Part shown: one piece after another, positions 1 to 12,100 of the stretch
Layout: each line of letters opens with the position of its first letter
Position numbering within the stretch: the first letter of the stretch is position 1
Assembly (NCBI GenBank): GCA_033439265.1
Contig: JAVTVX010000017.1
Location: 14,098,501-14,162,500 of the forward strand
Length of the DNA stretch: 64,000 nucleotides
Source: Dillenia suffruticosa
Taxonomy: Eukaryota; Streptophyta; Magnoliopsida; Dilleniales; Dilleniaceae
Direction of reading: 5' to 3'
Program-made: the position numbers and the translations under genes
Notes under the pieces: generated by a model
What the model was told of the DNA's origin: nothing
Database searches by the model: none
The model's input: the letters and a program-made list of their open reading frames with translations, nothing else

Positions 1-585
1 TAGGAAATTTCATTATTTACCATTAAATAATGCTTCCACATTACTGCACCCAAAGTTTCGCCAAGGAACAAATGAACTGTCCATCTGACAAAAAAACTGA
101 TGATAATCGACATTAATCACAGATCAAATCATCAGATAATTGAAAGCTGCATGGTGAAGACTATGCCTTAAGCGGTCACTGAATCATCAATTCAAATGTT
201 TACTCACCATGCATTGTCGTCCAGATCAATAAGAACTAACTATTTTCCTGACAAAATCATGATGGTATGTTTCACTTGATCAGTAGACCAACAATAGAGT
301 TCTCTGCGTAACTGATAGGGCCTTAAAAAAATACAATTACATTTGGTATGACCAGACCATTAAGCATATACATAAGTCAAAATTAACAAAACCAGGACAA
401 GTATGGATCAAGGATATGACGTCAAAAGTGAAAAACATCAACTTAAAGGATGATTCTAAAGGACGATGCTATAAATAAACATTCCCAAGTGTAGAATCAA
501 GCAGCAGAACAGTGAACCGAACTGGTGACGGACAGAAAGCATTTCTTAAGTTAAAAGGTAAGTGATTAAGGTAGTAAAAACTGAC
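1..585 (-). other. Intron 1 of the DUF6821-type gene; no exon seen
   Basis: This stretch lies downstream (minus strand) of the splice donor at 585/584, which reads AAG|GTCAGT on the minus strand. The family normally continues with a short conserved C-terminal exon. I searched the minus-strand translations here for such a continuation and found none, so the next exon should lie beyond position 1. The open frame does read through the donor to about 469, but those residues do not look like the family's C-terminus. Confidence 0.55.
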
Positions 586-1344
586 CTTGTCATCCATAGT
601 AACCTTTAATTGCAAGCTCTGAGTCTTGCGCTTCATCTGATACAATCTTCTTCCGAAAATAAGAAAGCCCATAACAGCGGCTGCAACAGAGAAAGACCAG
701 ACAGGGCTAACCCTGAAAACGCAGAACCTTAAGAACTCCAAAGGAGCTTTCCACCACACAAACCCTCTCTTCTCTCCATCTCCAGCACCATTAACAGCCA
801 ATTTCTTCACGTCTTCGCTCACCACATTATTTTCCCCCTCCTTCACACTGCCAAGCTCTTGCTTCATCATGATCAGATCATTTTCACCCTTCTCTTCCCC
901 AGTTAACTCAGACCTACTTTCATTCCGAAACATCCCTCCTGAACCAGACCAGAAATCCCCCAATCCTTTATCGTGAATGCCAATTTCACCAATCCCTTTA
1001 AAGCCAACTTCAGATTTTGCACTCTCTTCCCCAAATTTGTGACAATCGGAGCGATCGCTCGCCGAAGCAGACCATAATTCAGCAGAATTCTTGTTCACAA
1101 ACTGATTATCAGAGCCAGGATCAATCCAGCTGGGATTATCAGGTCCAACCGAGCCCTCTTCGCTCACATAATCAGATGGCTTAGCATACCTGTCTTGTGA
1201 ATCAAGAGAGAAATAATTAGACCTAATCATACCTTGGGACTCAGCTTCAATGATATCTTCCAGTTCTCTGGAATTCGAATTCTCAGATGACTCGGACGAC
1301 ATGTCTGAATTCTGCAGTATCTCCCAATCTTGGAGCTCTTCCAT
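586..1344 (-). CDS. DUF6821-type single-span membrane protein, first coding exon (partial gene)
   Basis: This exon encodes 253 residues. The N-terminus is acidic and serine-rich (starts MEELQDWEILQ) and the middle is low complexity. A conserved block at about residues 196–253 contains WWKAPLEFLRFCVFRVSP, then the hydrophobic segment VWSFSVAAAVMGFLIFG, then a basic stretch (GRRLYQMKRKTQSLQLK). That order, a tryptophan-rich amphipathic segment, one membrane span and a basic flank, is what I recognise as the plant DUF6821 family, whose function is unknown. I chose the ATG at 1344 because homologues start with a short acidic 'M-E-E/D-W-E' motif; an in-frame ATG nine codons upstream (1371) would add MIWSKHSRE. 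The exon ends in phase 0 at the donor AAG|GTCAGT. The C-terminal exon is off the left edge. The family name is from memory of the motif, not from a search. Confidence 0.68.
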
Positions 1345-2964
1345 TTCCCTGCTATGCTTGCTCCAAATCAAACCCTAATCCCAGCGAGAGAGAGAATAGA
1401 GAGAAAAAATGTTTTTTATCATCATCGGTAATCCCCAGAAATGGATAAAGTTGGCAGTTGCTTTTGATGTCGTTTTGTTCTATTCCCCTTAATTTTCATG
1501 TTTGTCTCTGCAGTGCAAGATAACAGTTTAAACTTGATAATGTGTCACATTTTGTTTGGCTAGAGGTTTTTGACGCATTAAAAAGTTGAATTAAATAATA
1601 TCTTTAAATTTGTGGACCAGCCGGTGGAAATAGGGTTGCGTTGCAGAGGAATGGAGAATATCCTTTGGCTTACCGGAGGTAAAGTTGGAAAAGGGAGATG
1701 ATGGCACGTGTCAACTCAATTCCTCGCTAAACGATACCTTTTCATTTCCTCCTTGAATAAATTCTTTTAAAATAAATCGTAAAAAAATGCCCCATAAACT
1801 TACTACCAAATGCAAACATACTGGAAAATTAAAAAATATATATACATATATAAAAATTTCCGTTAACCACTTCTATTTATAAAAAATTAAAAAAGATTAA
1901 AAAATTATTTATTTAAAATAATAAAAAAAAACTATTCCCCTCTCCCTCTTCTTTCGATCTCTCCTGTTGGGCAAATACAATGCACTTCGACAAAGCGGCT
2001 TATAGACATAGGGACAATTTCTTGCTATCAAAGTGGCCTCTTTCTGGCTTGGCAGCCCAATTTCGCCCCTCATGCATATATGCTCTATGTTCTTCATATT
2101 TTTTTGATACTTACCTCTCGCAAAATCTGATTAATTCAAGTCAAATAGTTATACAACCCAATTTAGGGAGTTAGATTTTCAAATATCTATTTTTTCATTT
2201 TCAAAACTCAAAATCAAAAATTTAGTTAAACAAATTCAATATTCTACTACTAATTTCACATAACGTTGATTCTATGTTCTTCATATATGCATGAATATTC
2301 TAAACCCTAGACTACACGATTTGCCATTTTCCAAGTCATTGCAATAATTTTTTTACATCATCGATATTTATATTTTTATCTGACTAATTCAATTCAATCA
2401 CTGTAACGTCTATTTTAGAGATTGACTCTATTAAATTCTTTTTCACTTTTCTCAACACTCAAACTCGAGATTTCTGATTAAAAAGATAAAATGTCCGGCT
2501 AGTTAATTCAAAAAAGTTTGATAAGTAATTGTAATATTCTTTCCTTTTTCTTCAATTGCCTGATCTGTTGCTATTTCCCTTCAGACTTTGTATGATTGAT
2601 TCCTTCGATGTTTATTTCTTGTACGTGGTAATTCAATTGTAGAGAGAGAAATGATTAGGCTCATTCTCTTCCCTTAGGCTTGCGCTTGCGCTTGATTATG
2701 CTTGAAATGGGCTTCGAATTATTGGGCTCACTTGAGAATGATAAAACAGGTGCTTAATAGAGTTGAACGTATGCAAGTACCATGCTGAATTCATGTGCTA
2801 GCTATTGTTAGTTTGTTAAATGATGAGAAGTCATGCCTAATGTCCTATAATGAGGCTTATGACCATAGGGTTATGTTTGACTATGTCTAGTGGCTAAATG
2901 GTGCTGAAATCATGTCTTTAACATTGTGAAACCAAGGAGAAGTGATGATAGACCCCTAATATTA
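1345..2964. other. 5' UTR, promoter and intergenic spacer
   Basis: Immediately upstream of the minus-strand gene lies a GA/CT-rich leader (about 1380–1410), followed by AT-rich intergenic DNA. I see no convincing coding region, RNA gene or transposon here. Two small overlapping open frames at 1909–2174 on opposite strands have no recognisable content. Confidence 0.5.
1705..1710. promoter_or_regulatory. G-box (CACGTG) upstream of the DUF6821-type gene
   Basis: The sequence GGCACGTGTC contains a perfect CACGTG core about 360 bp upstream of the start codon at 1344. In plants such an ABRE/G-box is a usual binding site for bZIP or bHLH factors. Its position is compatible with the proximal promoter of the minus-strand gene. 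One hexamer can occur by chance, so this is only a candidate site. Confidence 0.35.
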
Positions 2965-3396
2965 GTACATATTTGACGGGGCTTTTTTCATATTTTTTAA
3001 AAATTCTGTCAAACGGGATTTTTTAAAAACTCTTAAAAAAAGAGTTTTTTTATGAAGAAAAATTAAAAAAATAACTTTTAAGTAAAAGCTCCTCCTAGGT
3101 AATTTTTTTAATACTCCACCTTTTCCAGAAATTTATATTTTTTTATTCCATTTCTATCCGCACATAATTGTTTTTATTTCATTAATATTTTCATTTAAAT
3201 TATATAAAATTTCAAATATACTCATTAATTTTTAACTTTTAACTTTATTTCAAGAATAAAAAAATTTTAAAAAAATAACTACTTTATTTTAAAAGTAAAA
3301 CATCAAACAACTTTTAACTTTTTTTTAAAAGTAATTAATTTTTATTTCCCCTTAAAAGGAGAAGTTAAGGCGAAAAAAAACCTACCAAACGGGTAC
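2965..3396. mobile_element. PIF/Harbinger-type (Tourist-like) MITE
   Basis: The element is 432 bp and AT-rich, with no coding capacity. It starts GTACATATTTGACGGGG and its other end reads GTACCCGTTTGGTAGG on the opposite strand; 17 of the first 25 bases match between the inverted ends. It is flanked by the same trinucleotide TTA at 2962–2964 and 3397–3399. TTA duplication is typical of PIF/Harbinger MITEs. The interior has further inverted symmetry, with GGGATTTTTT and AAAAGCTCC on one side answered by GGAGAAG and AAAAAAAACC on the other. The name rests on TIR and TSD style only. Confidence 0.6.
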
Positions 3397-3430
3397 TTAG
3401 TATCCAATGCTAAACAGGCTTTGTGATTAG

Positions 3431-3797
3431 TGTAATGAACAACAGCGATGGTTAGGTAGTTGGGAGGTAGTTAGGATTGTAACTGCATTGTAACTGATCC
3501 AACTACAGCATCGACTAACTGCAGCAACTAGTTGATTTGTTGGATAGTTATAACTACATGTAATAATGACAGAAGTCGTGTTGAAGAATAAAGTTTTCTC
3601 TTGCTTTCAATCTCTCCTCTCTAACTCTCTTCTCTTCTTCTTCTTCTTCTTCTTTTTCTCTCTCTCTCTTCTATCTTCTCAATTCTTACTTCCTAGGTCA
3701 CTCCAACAGCATTCAACTCCTATCCATACTACAACAGTAGACCTCTGCATCCTCTACTCTGCATTCTTGTTCAGCTGTTAGGATCCCAAGTGTTACA
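3431..3797 (+). repeat. 5' LTR of the Ty3/gypsy chromovirus-like element
   Basis: This 367-bp segment begins TGTAATGAAC and ends AGTGTTACA, giving inverted TGTAA...TTACA termini as in a plant LTR. A primer-binding site starts four bases after its end. It contains a pyrimidine-rich tract near 3600–3670. No matching 3' LTR exists downstream because the element is joined to another retrotransposon at about 7931. The 5' boundary is inferred from the terminal dinucleotide symmetry. Confidence 0.6.
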
Positions 3798-3800
3798 AAT

Positions 3801-3813
3801 TTGGTATCAGAGT
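3801..3813 (+). other. Primer-binding site (initiator tRNA-Met type)
   Basis: TTGGTATCAGAGT matches the usual plant LTR-retrotransposon primer-binding site TGGTATCAGAGC, which pairs with the 3' end of initiator tRNA-Met. It lies directly after the LTR end at 3797. Confidence 0.8.
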
Positions 3814-3840
3814 AGTTTTTGAATCCTAGAAGGCACATCC

Positions 3841-4936
3841 ATGGTAGAAGGAATGCGTCAGAAGTTCAATGAGGAACAAATTAAGAAATATGAAGCTCGT
3901 GTGTAAGAATTGACATTTGAATGTAAGGATAATCACTCTCGTCTTGACAGAAAAGTAGAAGATTTAAAAGAAAGAATGGAAGCACTAATGGCTAATATGG
4001 AAGCTAAGAAGACAATATTGGCAAACCTTCCCATCAAGAAAGACAAGAAGGACTAAATGTGAATAGAGGAATTAATTCACCAATACTACCTACTCCAGGT
4101 GAGGGAAGAATATGAACGGAAGCAGAATCCCAAGTGATTAAGAAAGACCTCAACCTTAGAGGAATAATTCCAAATCCTCCTAGGATTGAACTTCCAATCT
4201 TTGCAGAGATAATCCTCGTGTGTGGCTGCGCAAGTGTTTGAAGTTTTTCAGTGTATATCATATACCTCAACAACAATGGGTTGACACAGTTGAGATGTAC
4301 TTAGATGGTAAATTCGAGATCTGGTACCAGGGATTAAAGATGACTAAGAGAGAGATTAGTTGGGTGGAATTCTCAAAAATGATATGTCAGAGATTTGAAA
4401 ATACTAGAATGCAAGATGAGGTGGAGAAATTCAACAAGTTGCAACAAAAAGGTTCCTTGGCAGAGTATCAGGAAAGGTTTGAAGAATTATGGGCCAACAT
4501 GATGATCAAAAGTCAAGCCTTCAGGAATCTTATTTATTTCAAGTTTTATCAGTGGAGTTAAGGAGGAAATCAAGCCTATGCTTAGAATGATGAAACCTGC
4601 AACTCTTTTTCAAGCATTCGAAATTACTAATCTACAAGAACAATCCTTGGAATTAACAAAGAAAAGAAGAAATACGGGATCAATTACTTCCACTACTCAG
4701 CAGGAAACAACCTTCCATAAAAAGCCACAATGGGAGCATACCAATAACAACAAGTTTCATAGGATATCTCCGCAAGAAGTACAGTATCAGAGAAGTAACA
4801 ATTTATGCTTCAAGTGTGGTGAGAAATTTGTACCAGGACATCAATGTAAGTTCAAACACTTGAATTTTATATTAGCAGCAGAAGAAGAAAATGAAGAAGA
4901 AACTGTTGTTGTTAAGGAAGAAATGGACAATAACTA
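3841..4936 (+). pseudogene. Ty3/gypsy gag (broken)
   Basis: The frame opens at the ATG after the PBS and is interrupted by stops and frameshifts. Recognisable parts are a capsid-like segment around 4220–4560 (W-V-D-T-V-E-M-Y-L-D-G-K, then the ...MICQRFENTR... stretch, as in the Retrotrans_gag family) and a nucleocapsid zinc knuckle at about 4805–4846 reading CFKCGEKFVPGHQCK. The knuckle form C-x2-C-x5-G-H-x-C is usual in chromovirus-type gypsy elements. It would package element RNA if intact. At least one frame change separates the capsid (ends about 4561) from the zinc-knuckle part. Confidence 0.8.
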
Positions 4937-7931
4937 ACACTGGAGGTGTCACTTTGTACCTTATCCAACTCAATACAGAGACAAACCATTGCACTGCAAG
5001 GATTATTAAAAGGGAAGATAGTCTTTATCCTTGTTGACACAGAAAGTTCAAACAGCTCCTTACATGAGAAATTGGTAGATGAATAACAATTGACTGCAAA
5101 ATTAGCTGAACTTCTGCAAGCTAAAATAGCATATGGAAGCAAGATCATGAGTACTGCAAGAGCTAGAAATGTGAAATGGAAAATACAAAAGTACAATTTC
5201 TCTTTCAATCTGAGAATAATAGCATTGGGAATGTGAGATGTGATTTGGGAGTATATTGGATGTACAACTATAGTCCAATTACTTTCGATTTTAAGAAACT
5301 ACAAGTGAGGTTCTTTAACAAAGAGGATGAAGTCATTTTGGAAGGGAAAGTTGAACAACCTTTAATGAAGTTGATCAGGGGAAAAGACACCAAGGAATTA
5401 AGGAACTAGCAATTACAAAGCTGTATGGCACTTACACTCAATTCGGAGGGTCAAAATACTAGACTACCAGAAGCCATATCTCTGGTACTGTTTGAGTTTG
5501 AAGAGGTCTTCTCATAATTTTTGGCATTCCCTCCTAAAAGACAGCATGACCATTCTATTCCCTTGAAACTAGGCTCTCAACCATTCAAGCTCAAACCTTA
5601 TAGATACCCCCACCCTCAGAAAACAGAGATAGAGAAACGGGTATAAGAAATATTGGACTTAGCGTTTCTGCATGGATTATAGACAATTAAATCAGCTCAC
5701 CATAAAAGATAGGTACCACATTCCTAACATTGATGAACTACTAGATGAATTGTGCAGTTCAAAGGTCTTCTCCAAAATAGACTTAAGGTCAAGCTATCAT
5801 CAGATCAGAGTAAAATCTTCTAACATTGAGAAAACTGCATTCCAAACTCACTATGGCCATTTTGAATTCCTTATTATGCCTTTTGGCTTGACAAATGCCC
5901 CAGCCACTTTTCAGTCTCTGATGAACCATGTCTTTAAGCCATATTTAAGGAAGTTTGTGTTGGTTTTTTTTTAGACATATTGGTTTACAATCCTAACATT
6001 GTGGTTTATGCTCAGAACTTGAGAGTAGTATTAGCCTTGCTTAAGTTGCATCAATTATATGCTAAGCTATCTAAACGTGTATTTGCACAATCTCAAGTAG
6101 AATATTTTAGACATGTAATCCTGAAGGAGTGAAAATGGATACCCAGAAGACAGAATGTATATCCTCTTGGCCAATACCTACATCTGTCAGAGCACTCAAA
6201 GGATTCCTAGAACTAACAAGGTATTATAGGAAGTTTATAAAAGGTTATGGGATCATTTCGAGACCATGGAATGAATTGCTTAAGAAAGATGGGTTTCATT
6301 GGTTAGTTGAAGCTGAAGTAGCCTTTAATCAGCTCAAGTTTGCTATGTGTAATGGACCAGTGATGAGGTTACTTGACTTCTCCAAACCATTTATTGTGGA
6401 GATTGATGCTTGCTCATATGGATGGGGTGCAGTCCTCACGTAGGAAGGGCAACCCATTGCTTACCTAAGTAAGGCTCTGGGACCTAAAAGCAGAGGCTTG
6501 TCTATATACGAAAAGGAGTTATTGGCAATGGCAATGGCCGTAACCAAATAGAGGTATTACTTGCTAGGCCATCACTTCATAATAAGAACAGACCATCAGA
6601 GTTTGAGGTATTTGTTGGAGCAGAAGTTAACAAATACCATGCAACACAAATGGTTGACTAGGCTATTGGGATTAGACTATGAAATTCAATATAAGAAAGG
6701 GGCTAACAATAGGATTGCTAATACCTTATCTAGGAGAGACATACAGGGGAGGAGCAACAAGAAGGAGGTTCAATTTTGTCAGTCTCTGCAGTGGTGCCAC
6801 GGTGGATCAATGAGGTGATTCACACCTATGAAAATGATGAGGATTGTCAGAATCTAATAGCCCAATTGACTCTGCAACCAGATAGTAAACCTGATTTCAG
6901 GTTTCAAGATGGTCTTCTAAAGTATAAGAAAAGGATTTTGATTGGAAAAGGCATGGAGCTGAGAAAAAAAATAGTAGAGCAATTACACGACACAGTTATG
7001 GGAGGACATTCTGGGCAACAAGGAACATTGCAGAGAGTGAAGTCTGTGTTTTACTGGCCTTCCATGAAAGATATAGTGGTTCGGTTTGTGAGGGAATGTA
7101 ATGTTTGTCAGAGAAACAAACACGAGAATGTTCTTTACCCAGGACTTCTGTAGCCACTGCCCATTCCTTTACAGACTTGGTCACAAGTTAGTATGGATTT
7201 CATTGAAGGGCTACCTGAGTCTGAAGGACACAACACCATCTTAGTTGTCATTGATCGACTCACCAAGTTCAGTCATTTCATAGCCCTGCAACATCCATAC
7301 TCAGCAGCCAAGGTAGCACAAGTGTTCTTGGGTCATATTTTCAAGTTACATGGGTTGCCTGACTCGATTATTTCTGATAGAGACAAAATTTTTACAAGTG
7401 TATTCTGACAAGAGATGTTCAAGCTAATGGGGCCACAACTTAATCTTAGTAGTGCTTATCACCCCAAACAGATGGGCAAAGCGAAAGACTAAATCAGTGC
7501 TTGGAGTACTATCTTCGTCGCATGACATCTGATAGACCAGCATTGTGATTTCGGTAAGCCTACCTGAATGGTGGTACAACACTAACTTCCATCATAGTCT
7601 TCAGATGACTTCCTTTGAGGTTTTATATGGATATCAGCCAAAGCAAATACCTTTGGGTCCCTATATGGATACTGCAACTTCAACAGCTGGGAATTTTATC
7701 AGGGATAAGCAGGCAATGATTCAAATTCTTAAGGATCATTTAGCTCAAGCTTAAAACAGAATGAAACTTTATGCTGATAAGAACCATTCAGAGAGGAAAT
7801 TTCAAATAAGAGATTGGGTGTATCTAAGGTTGCAGCCTTATAAACGGCCATCAAGATAAGGAGACAACTAAAACTCTCTTCGAAGTATTATGGCCCTTTT
7901 CAGGTGATAACTAAAGTTGGGAGAGTTGCTT
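4937..7931 (+). pseudogene. Ty3/gypsy pol: PR–RT–RNase H–integrase (broken)
   Basis: Domains appear in gypsy order. An aspartic protease remnant lies around 5027–5410; its active site reads V-D-T-E-S rather than D-S/T-G. Reverse transcriptase spans about 5655–6125 ([26 protein letters not shown]); the YxDD region at about 5960–5990 is broken by a frameshift in a T run. RNase H spans 6360–6740 (EIDACSYGWGAVLT then a stop; IRTDHQSLRYLL). The integrase HHCC region is at 6985–7110 and the core at 7185–7510 ([21 protein letters not shown]). The reading then passes RDWVYLRLQPY and SKYYGPFQVI, and ends abruptly at VGRVAYN near 7931, where a copia gag begins. Many stops rule out activity. The integrase-before-3'-end order and the YYGPF motif support a chromovirus-like lineage; a chromodomain itself is missing. 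Confidence 0.88.
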
Positions 7932-8580
7932 ACAACAACACAAATCAAGTAAAAAAGAACAAGATAAGGATGCTCAACCAAGAATACAAAAGTTTCAAGA
8001 TGAAGGATGGTGAGATGGTAAGAGACATGATAACAAGATTCAACACTGTCACAAATGAGTTTAGACTGTCGGGCAAAGAAATAAGCCTAGAAGATTTGGT
8101 GGACAAAGCTCTCCAATGTGTGCCCAAATCTTAGGAAACCAAAGTAACAGCTATAGTAGAATCCAAGAACTTGGAGACTTTCATAATAGATTAGCTGGTG
8201 GGCTCTTTAACAACCCACGAAATGAAAATGAGTTCTAGGGGAATTGGCTATGAGGAAAAGGGAAAATCAATAGCTCTCAAAACTGAAAGTGATGAAGAGA
8301 GCTCCAGTGATGATAATGATGAAGATATGGCGCTCCTCACAAGAAAATTTAAAAGATTTATGATGAGAATTAAAAATAAGGGAATAAGAGAGTTTAAGAA
8401 ACCAGAAAAGAAAGAGGAAATAAGGTGCTATGAACACAATAAGCCTAGGCACATCAAGGCTGACAGTCAAACGCTTAAGAATACTAAGAAAAAGAAAAGA
8501 AGGGAAAGAAAAAGCCTTAACAGCATGGAGTGACGAGAACAATAGCTCTAATGATGAAAAAAATGAACTAGAATAGGCTA
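7932..8580 (+). pseudogene. Sirevirus-type Ty1/copia gag (5'-truncated)
   Basis: Beginning mid-gag with TNQVKKNKIRML, the translation follows the copia gag (UBN2-like) pattern: FKMKDGEMVRDMITRFNTV, then LEDLVDKALQCVPKS, then a stop where W usually follows. Downstream is an acidic serine stretch (about 8285–8330) and a decayed zinc knuckle at about 8426–8468, CYEHNKPRHIKADS, where the second and last cysteines are lost. The order capsid, acidic linker, knuckle and then lysine-rich stretch matches plant Sirevirus gag. The 5' LTR and the N-terminal third of gag are missing. Confidence 0.8.
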
Positions 8581-8589
8581 ACTTTACTT

Positions 8590-9110
8590 TTTGGCATTGG
8601 AAGACGACCATAGTAATGAGGTAATCTCTTCAACATCTTACTTTTTTTATTTTGATTCTGATTCAAAAAATGACCTTTCTTTGAATGAATTGCATGATGC
8701 CTTAATGGAGTTACTTAGGAACTTTAGGAAAATAAGTAAGAAAAATATCTTATTAAAGAAGGAAATGAGTGAAATTGAAAATGAAAAAGATAGATCAAAA
8801 TTAGAAAATGAGAAATTAATAAAATGAAAATATCTCATTCGAACATGAAAAACTCTATCTGCATGCTGAACTAGAAAATAAAAATAATGAAATAAATAGA
8901 TTGCAAGAAGTTGAGAATATAAAAAATGAAAATATGAATGTTTGTAATAAGGAGAGTAAAAATGAAGATATAAAAAAGGGACTAGAAATAAAGAAAGAAT
9001 AGAACTAAAGGTTGAGCTCCGTATTACATAAATTTGTTCAAAGGAAAGAAAACCTTGATTTGATGTTACAAGTATAAAGAGCCATTTATAACATATTATC
9101 CTGCTGTGAC
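8590..9110 (+). pseudogene. Sirevirus gag C-terminal coiled-coil region (broken)
   Basis: After the zinc knuckle the translation enters a highly charged region (LNELHDALMELLRNF, then many E/K/N-rich heptad-like stretches to about 9000), split by stops. Sireviruses are known for an extended gag C-terminus with coiled-coil potential, and this fits. No catalytic function is expected. Confidence 0.65.
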
Positions 9111-9189
9111 TCAAAAGAAACTTTACAATTTCTTTGTCCCTAGTTCACAGAACTCTGATCCAAAAACTAGGTATTACCATTGCATAAAA

Positions 9190-12100
9190 CTATGACACAA
9201 TGCATACTACTATAAGCTTAGAAAGAAAACCAGCATCAATCAAACTAAAAGACTTGTAACATATGCTAGATGTATACATTGTCATAGAATTGAACATAAC
9301 ATAGATGTATGTTGGTTTAGGAGCAGGACAACCACTAAAACCAAAATGCAATGGGTGCCAAAGGATTTTTTGAGTACTAAGACTACTAGACCCAAAAAGG
9401 TTTGGGTACCAAAAGCTAATGCTTGATTTATTTCTTATGCTGACTTGTCTCAAGGCCAAATCATCTAGAAATACATTGTTCCTAGACAATGGATGCTTTA
9501 GACACATGATCAGAGACTCTACAAAGTTTAGCAGTTTGGAGGAAAGGAAAGGAGGCAAGGTGCTTTTTGGAGAGAACTCAAAAGGAAAAATCATTGACAT
9601 AGAAAATATAAGTATGTTTTCTGTCCAAATTGAACATATTCTATTAGTTAACGGTTTGAAATATAATCTATTGAGTATTAGTTAAATACGTGATAAGTGC
9701 TTTATCATTCTCTTTAATTGCAATTGTTGTGAAATAGGGAAATAGCTAAGGAAATATATATGTAATTAACTTAAACAACATAGGAGAACAAGATAAAGCA
9801 TGCTTAATGGCTATTGGATATGATAATGAATGTTTGTCGTGTAGAAGATTAAAACATGCAAGTATGAATCTAATATCCAAATTAGTAAGAAAAGACATCG
9901 TTAAGGACATTTCTAAGTTAAAACATGAAAAGAATAAACTATGTAATACTTGAATGAAGCGAAAACACACTAAATCATCATTCAAATCCAAAAACAGTCT
10001 CTACAACTAGGCTACTAAAATTGGTTCATATGGACTTGTTTAAATCAAACTAGAATACAAAATTTAGGAGGAAAATAGTATGATTTTGTAATCATAAATG
10101 ATTACTTTAGATACACATGGACTCTATTCTTAATTAGAAGAAGGTAGTTGTTCATTTCTTAAAATGTGTAAAAAAAATTAAAATGAAAAAATGGTGTACA
10201 ATTAATAGTAATAAGAGTGATCAAAGTAAGGAGCTTGAAAATAGGGCATTACAAGAATTTTGTGATGAAAATGGATGTGATCAAAATTTCTCTACACCTA
10301 AAATATCACAGCAAAATAGAGTTGTAGAAAGAAAAAAATAGAACCTTAAAGGAAATGGTTAAAATTATATTAAGTGAGCATAAACTATCAAAATATTTTT
10401 AAACAGAAACTGTAAACATAGCTTGTTATATTCTCAATAGAGCAATGATTAAACCAATCCTTAATAAAATTCCCTATGAGTTCTATAAGGGTAGGAAGTC
10501 AAATATAAGATATTTTTATGATTTTGGATGTAAGTACTATATTTTAAATAATGGAAAAGACAACTTACAAAAGTTTGATACTAAGAGTAATAAAGGGATT
10601 TTCTTAGACTACTCATCAAATAGCAAAACTTATAGAGTATATAATAAGAGAACAATGGTAATTGAAAAGTCAATTCATGTGTAATTGGATGAGAGTGATC
10701 CATTGAGTAAAAAGAGTTTTGATGATAAAATGATTCAAGGAGAACTTATCCTAGACCAAGAAGAAATAGAAAATAAGGAAATTAAACAAGAAATCCCAGA
10801 GGAAAGAGCATAAAAGTGCAGAGAAATAAAGAAACTCATGAGGAACAAGAGGTAAAATTTCTTACGGTAAGAAGTGTGAATGCAGAAAAGATAATTGGAA
10901 ATGTGGAGACAAGATTTAGGACTAGATTTACGGTATAAAATCAATATGGATTTATAGTATTTATTTCTCAAATTATGCCTAAGAATATTGATAAAACTTT
11001 AGGTGATAAAAATTAGATTTTAGCTATACTAAAGAAGCTAAATCAATTTGAGAGAAATGAATTAGGAGATTTAGTTTTTAGCCCTAGAAATTAGTCGGTA
11101 ATAGGAACAAAATGGGTGTTTGGAATAAATTAGATGAAAATGACACAATCACTAAGAATAAGGCAAGAATAGTTATTCAAAGATATAGTCGTTCAAAGAT
11201 ATAGTCATAAGGAGGGGATAAATTATGATAAAATCAATACCTCTATAACTAGATTAGAAATCATTAGAATGTTTTATGATTTTACCTGTTTCATGAACTT
11301 TAAATTATATCAAATGGAAATCAATAGTGCATTCTCGAATGGTGTAATAAATGAAATAATGTATGTAGAGGAATCCCATGGATTTGAACTTTCAAAATAC
11401 TTCGACCATGTGTTCAAACTATCCAAAGTTTTATATGGTCTAAAACAAGTTCTAAGAGTTTGGAATAAAAGATTTAATAACTTCTTGATTGAAAATGAAT
11501 TTGAAAAAGACAAAATGTTGTTTATTAAGAGAAAGTATAAAGAAATTTTAATAGTACAAATTTATGTGGATGATATAATATTTGGGGTAACAAATGGAGA
11601 TTTTTACTAAGAGTTTGTTAAAATCATACATGCTGAATACTATTTCTTAAGTTTGCAAATTAAGCAAATACAAAAGAAATATTCATAAATTAATCCAAAT
11701 TCACTAAGGAATTAGTGAAGAAATTTAAATTTAGTGAAATCAAAGAATATGTCACACCATGAGTACTTCAATTAAGCTGGATAAGGATAAAAAAGAAATG
11801 AAATGTATCAAAAGCTTTATAAAAGTATGATTGGATCATTACTATACTTGACTACATCTAGACTAGACATCTTATATAGTGTATGTTTGTGTATTAGATT
11901 TCAATCCAATCCTAAGAAGTCACACTTAGCAGCAATTAACAAAATTTTGAGGTATTTGAAGGATACATGTAACTTAGGTTCATGGTTTGATAGAAATTCT
12001 TCATTTTAGTTGCATGGATACTTAGATACAGATTTTGAAGAATATAAATTAGATAGAAAAAGTATAAGTGACACTTGTCAATTTTTTAAAAGTATGTTAG

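Larger units (their letters stand above)
3431..7931 (+). mobile_element. Ty3/gypsy LTR retrotransposon, 3'-truncated
   Basis: This unites the 5' LTR, PBS, gag and pol remnants. The 3' end (chromodomain region, polypurine tract, 3' LTR) is absent. The right boundary is a direct junction with a Sirevirus gag. Stops and frameshifts in every domain indicate an old copy. Confidence 0.8.

Noticed and set aside
1909..2174. Two overlapping ~60-codon frames on opposite strands
   Set aside because: Short, no conserved features, AT-rich intergenic DNA.
8267..9114. Minus-strand frames of 114 and 155 codons
   Set aside because: They are antisense to the lysine/glutamate-rich Sirevirus gag, which reads as phenylalanine/serine-rich on the reverse strand.
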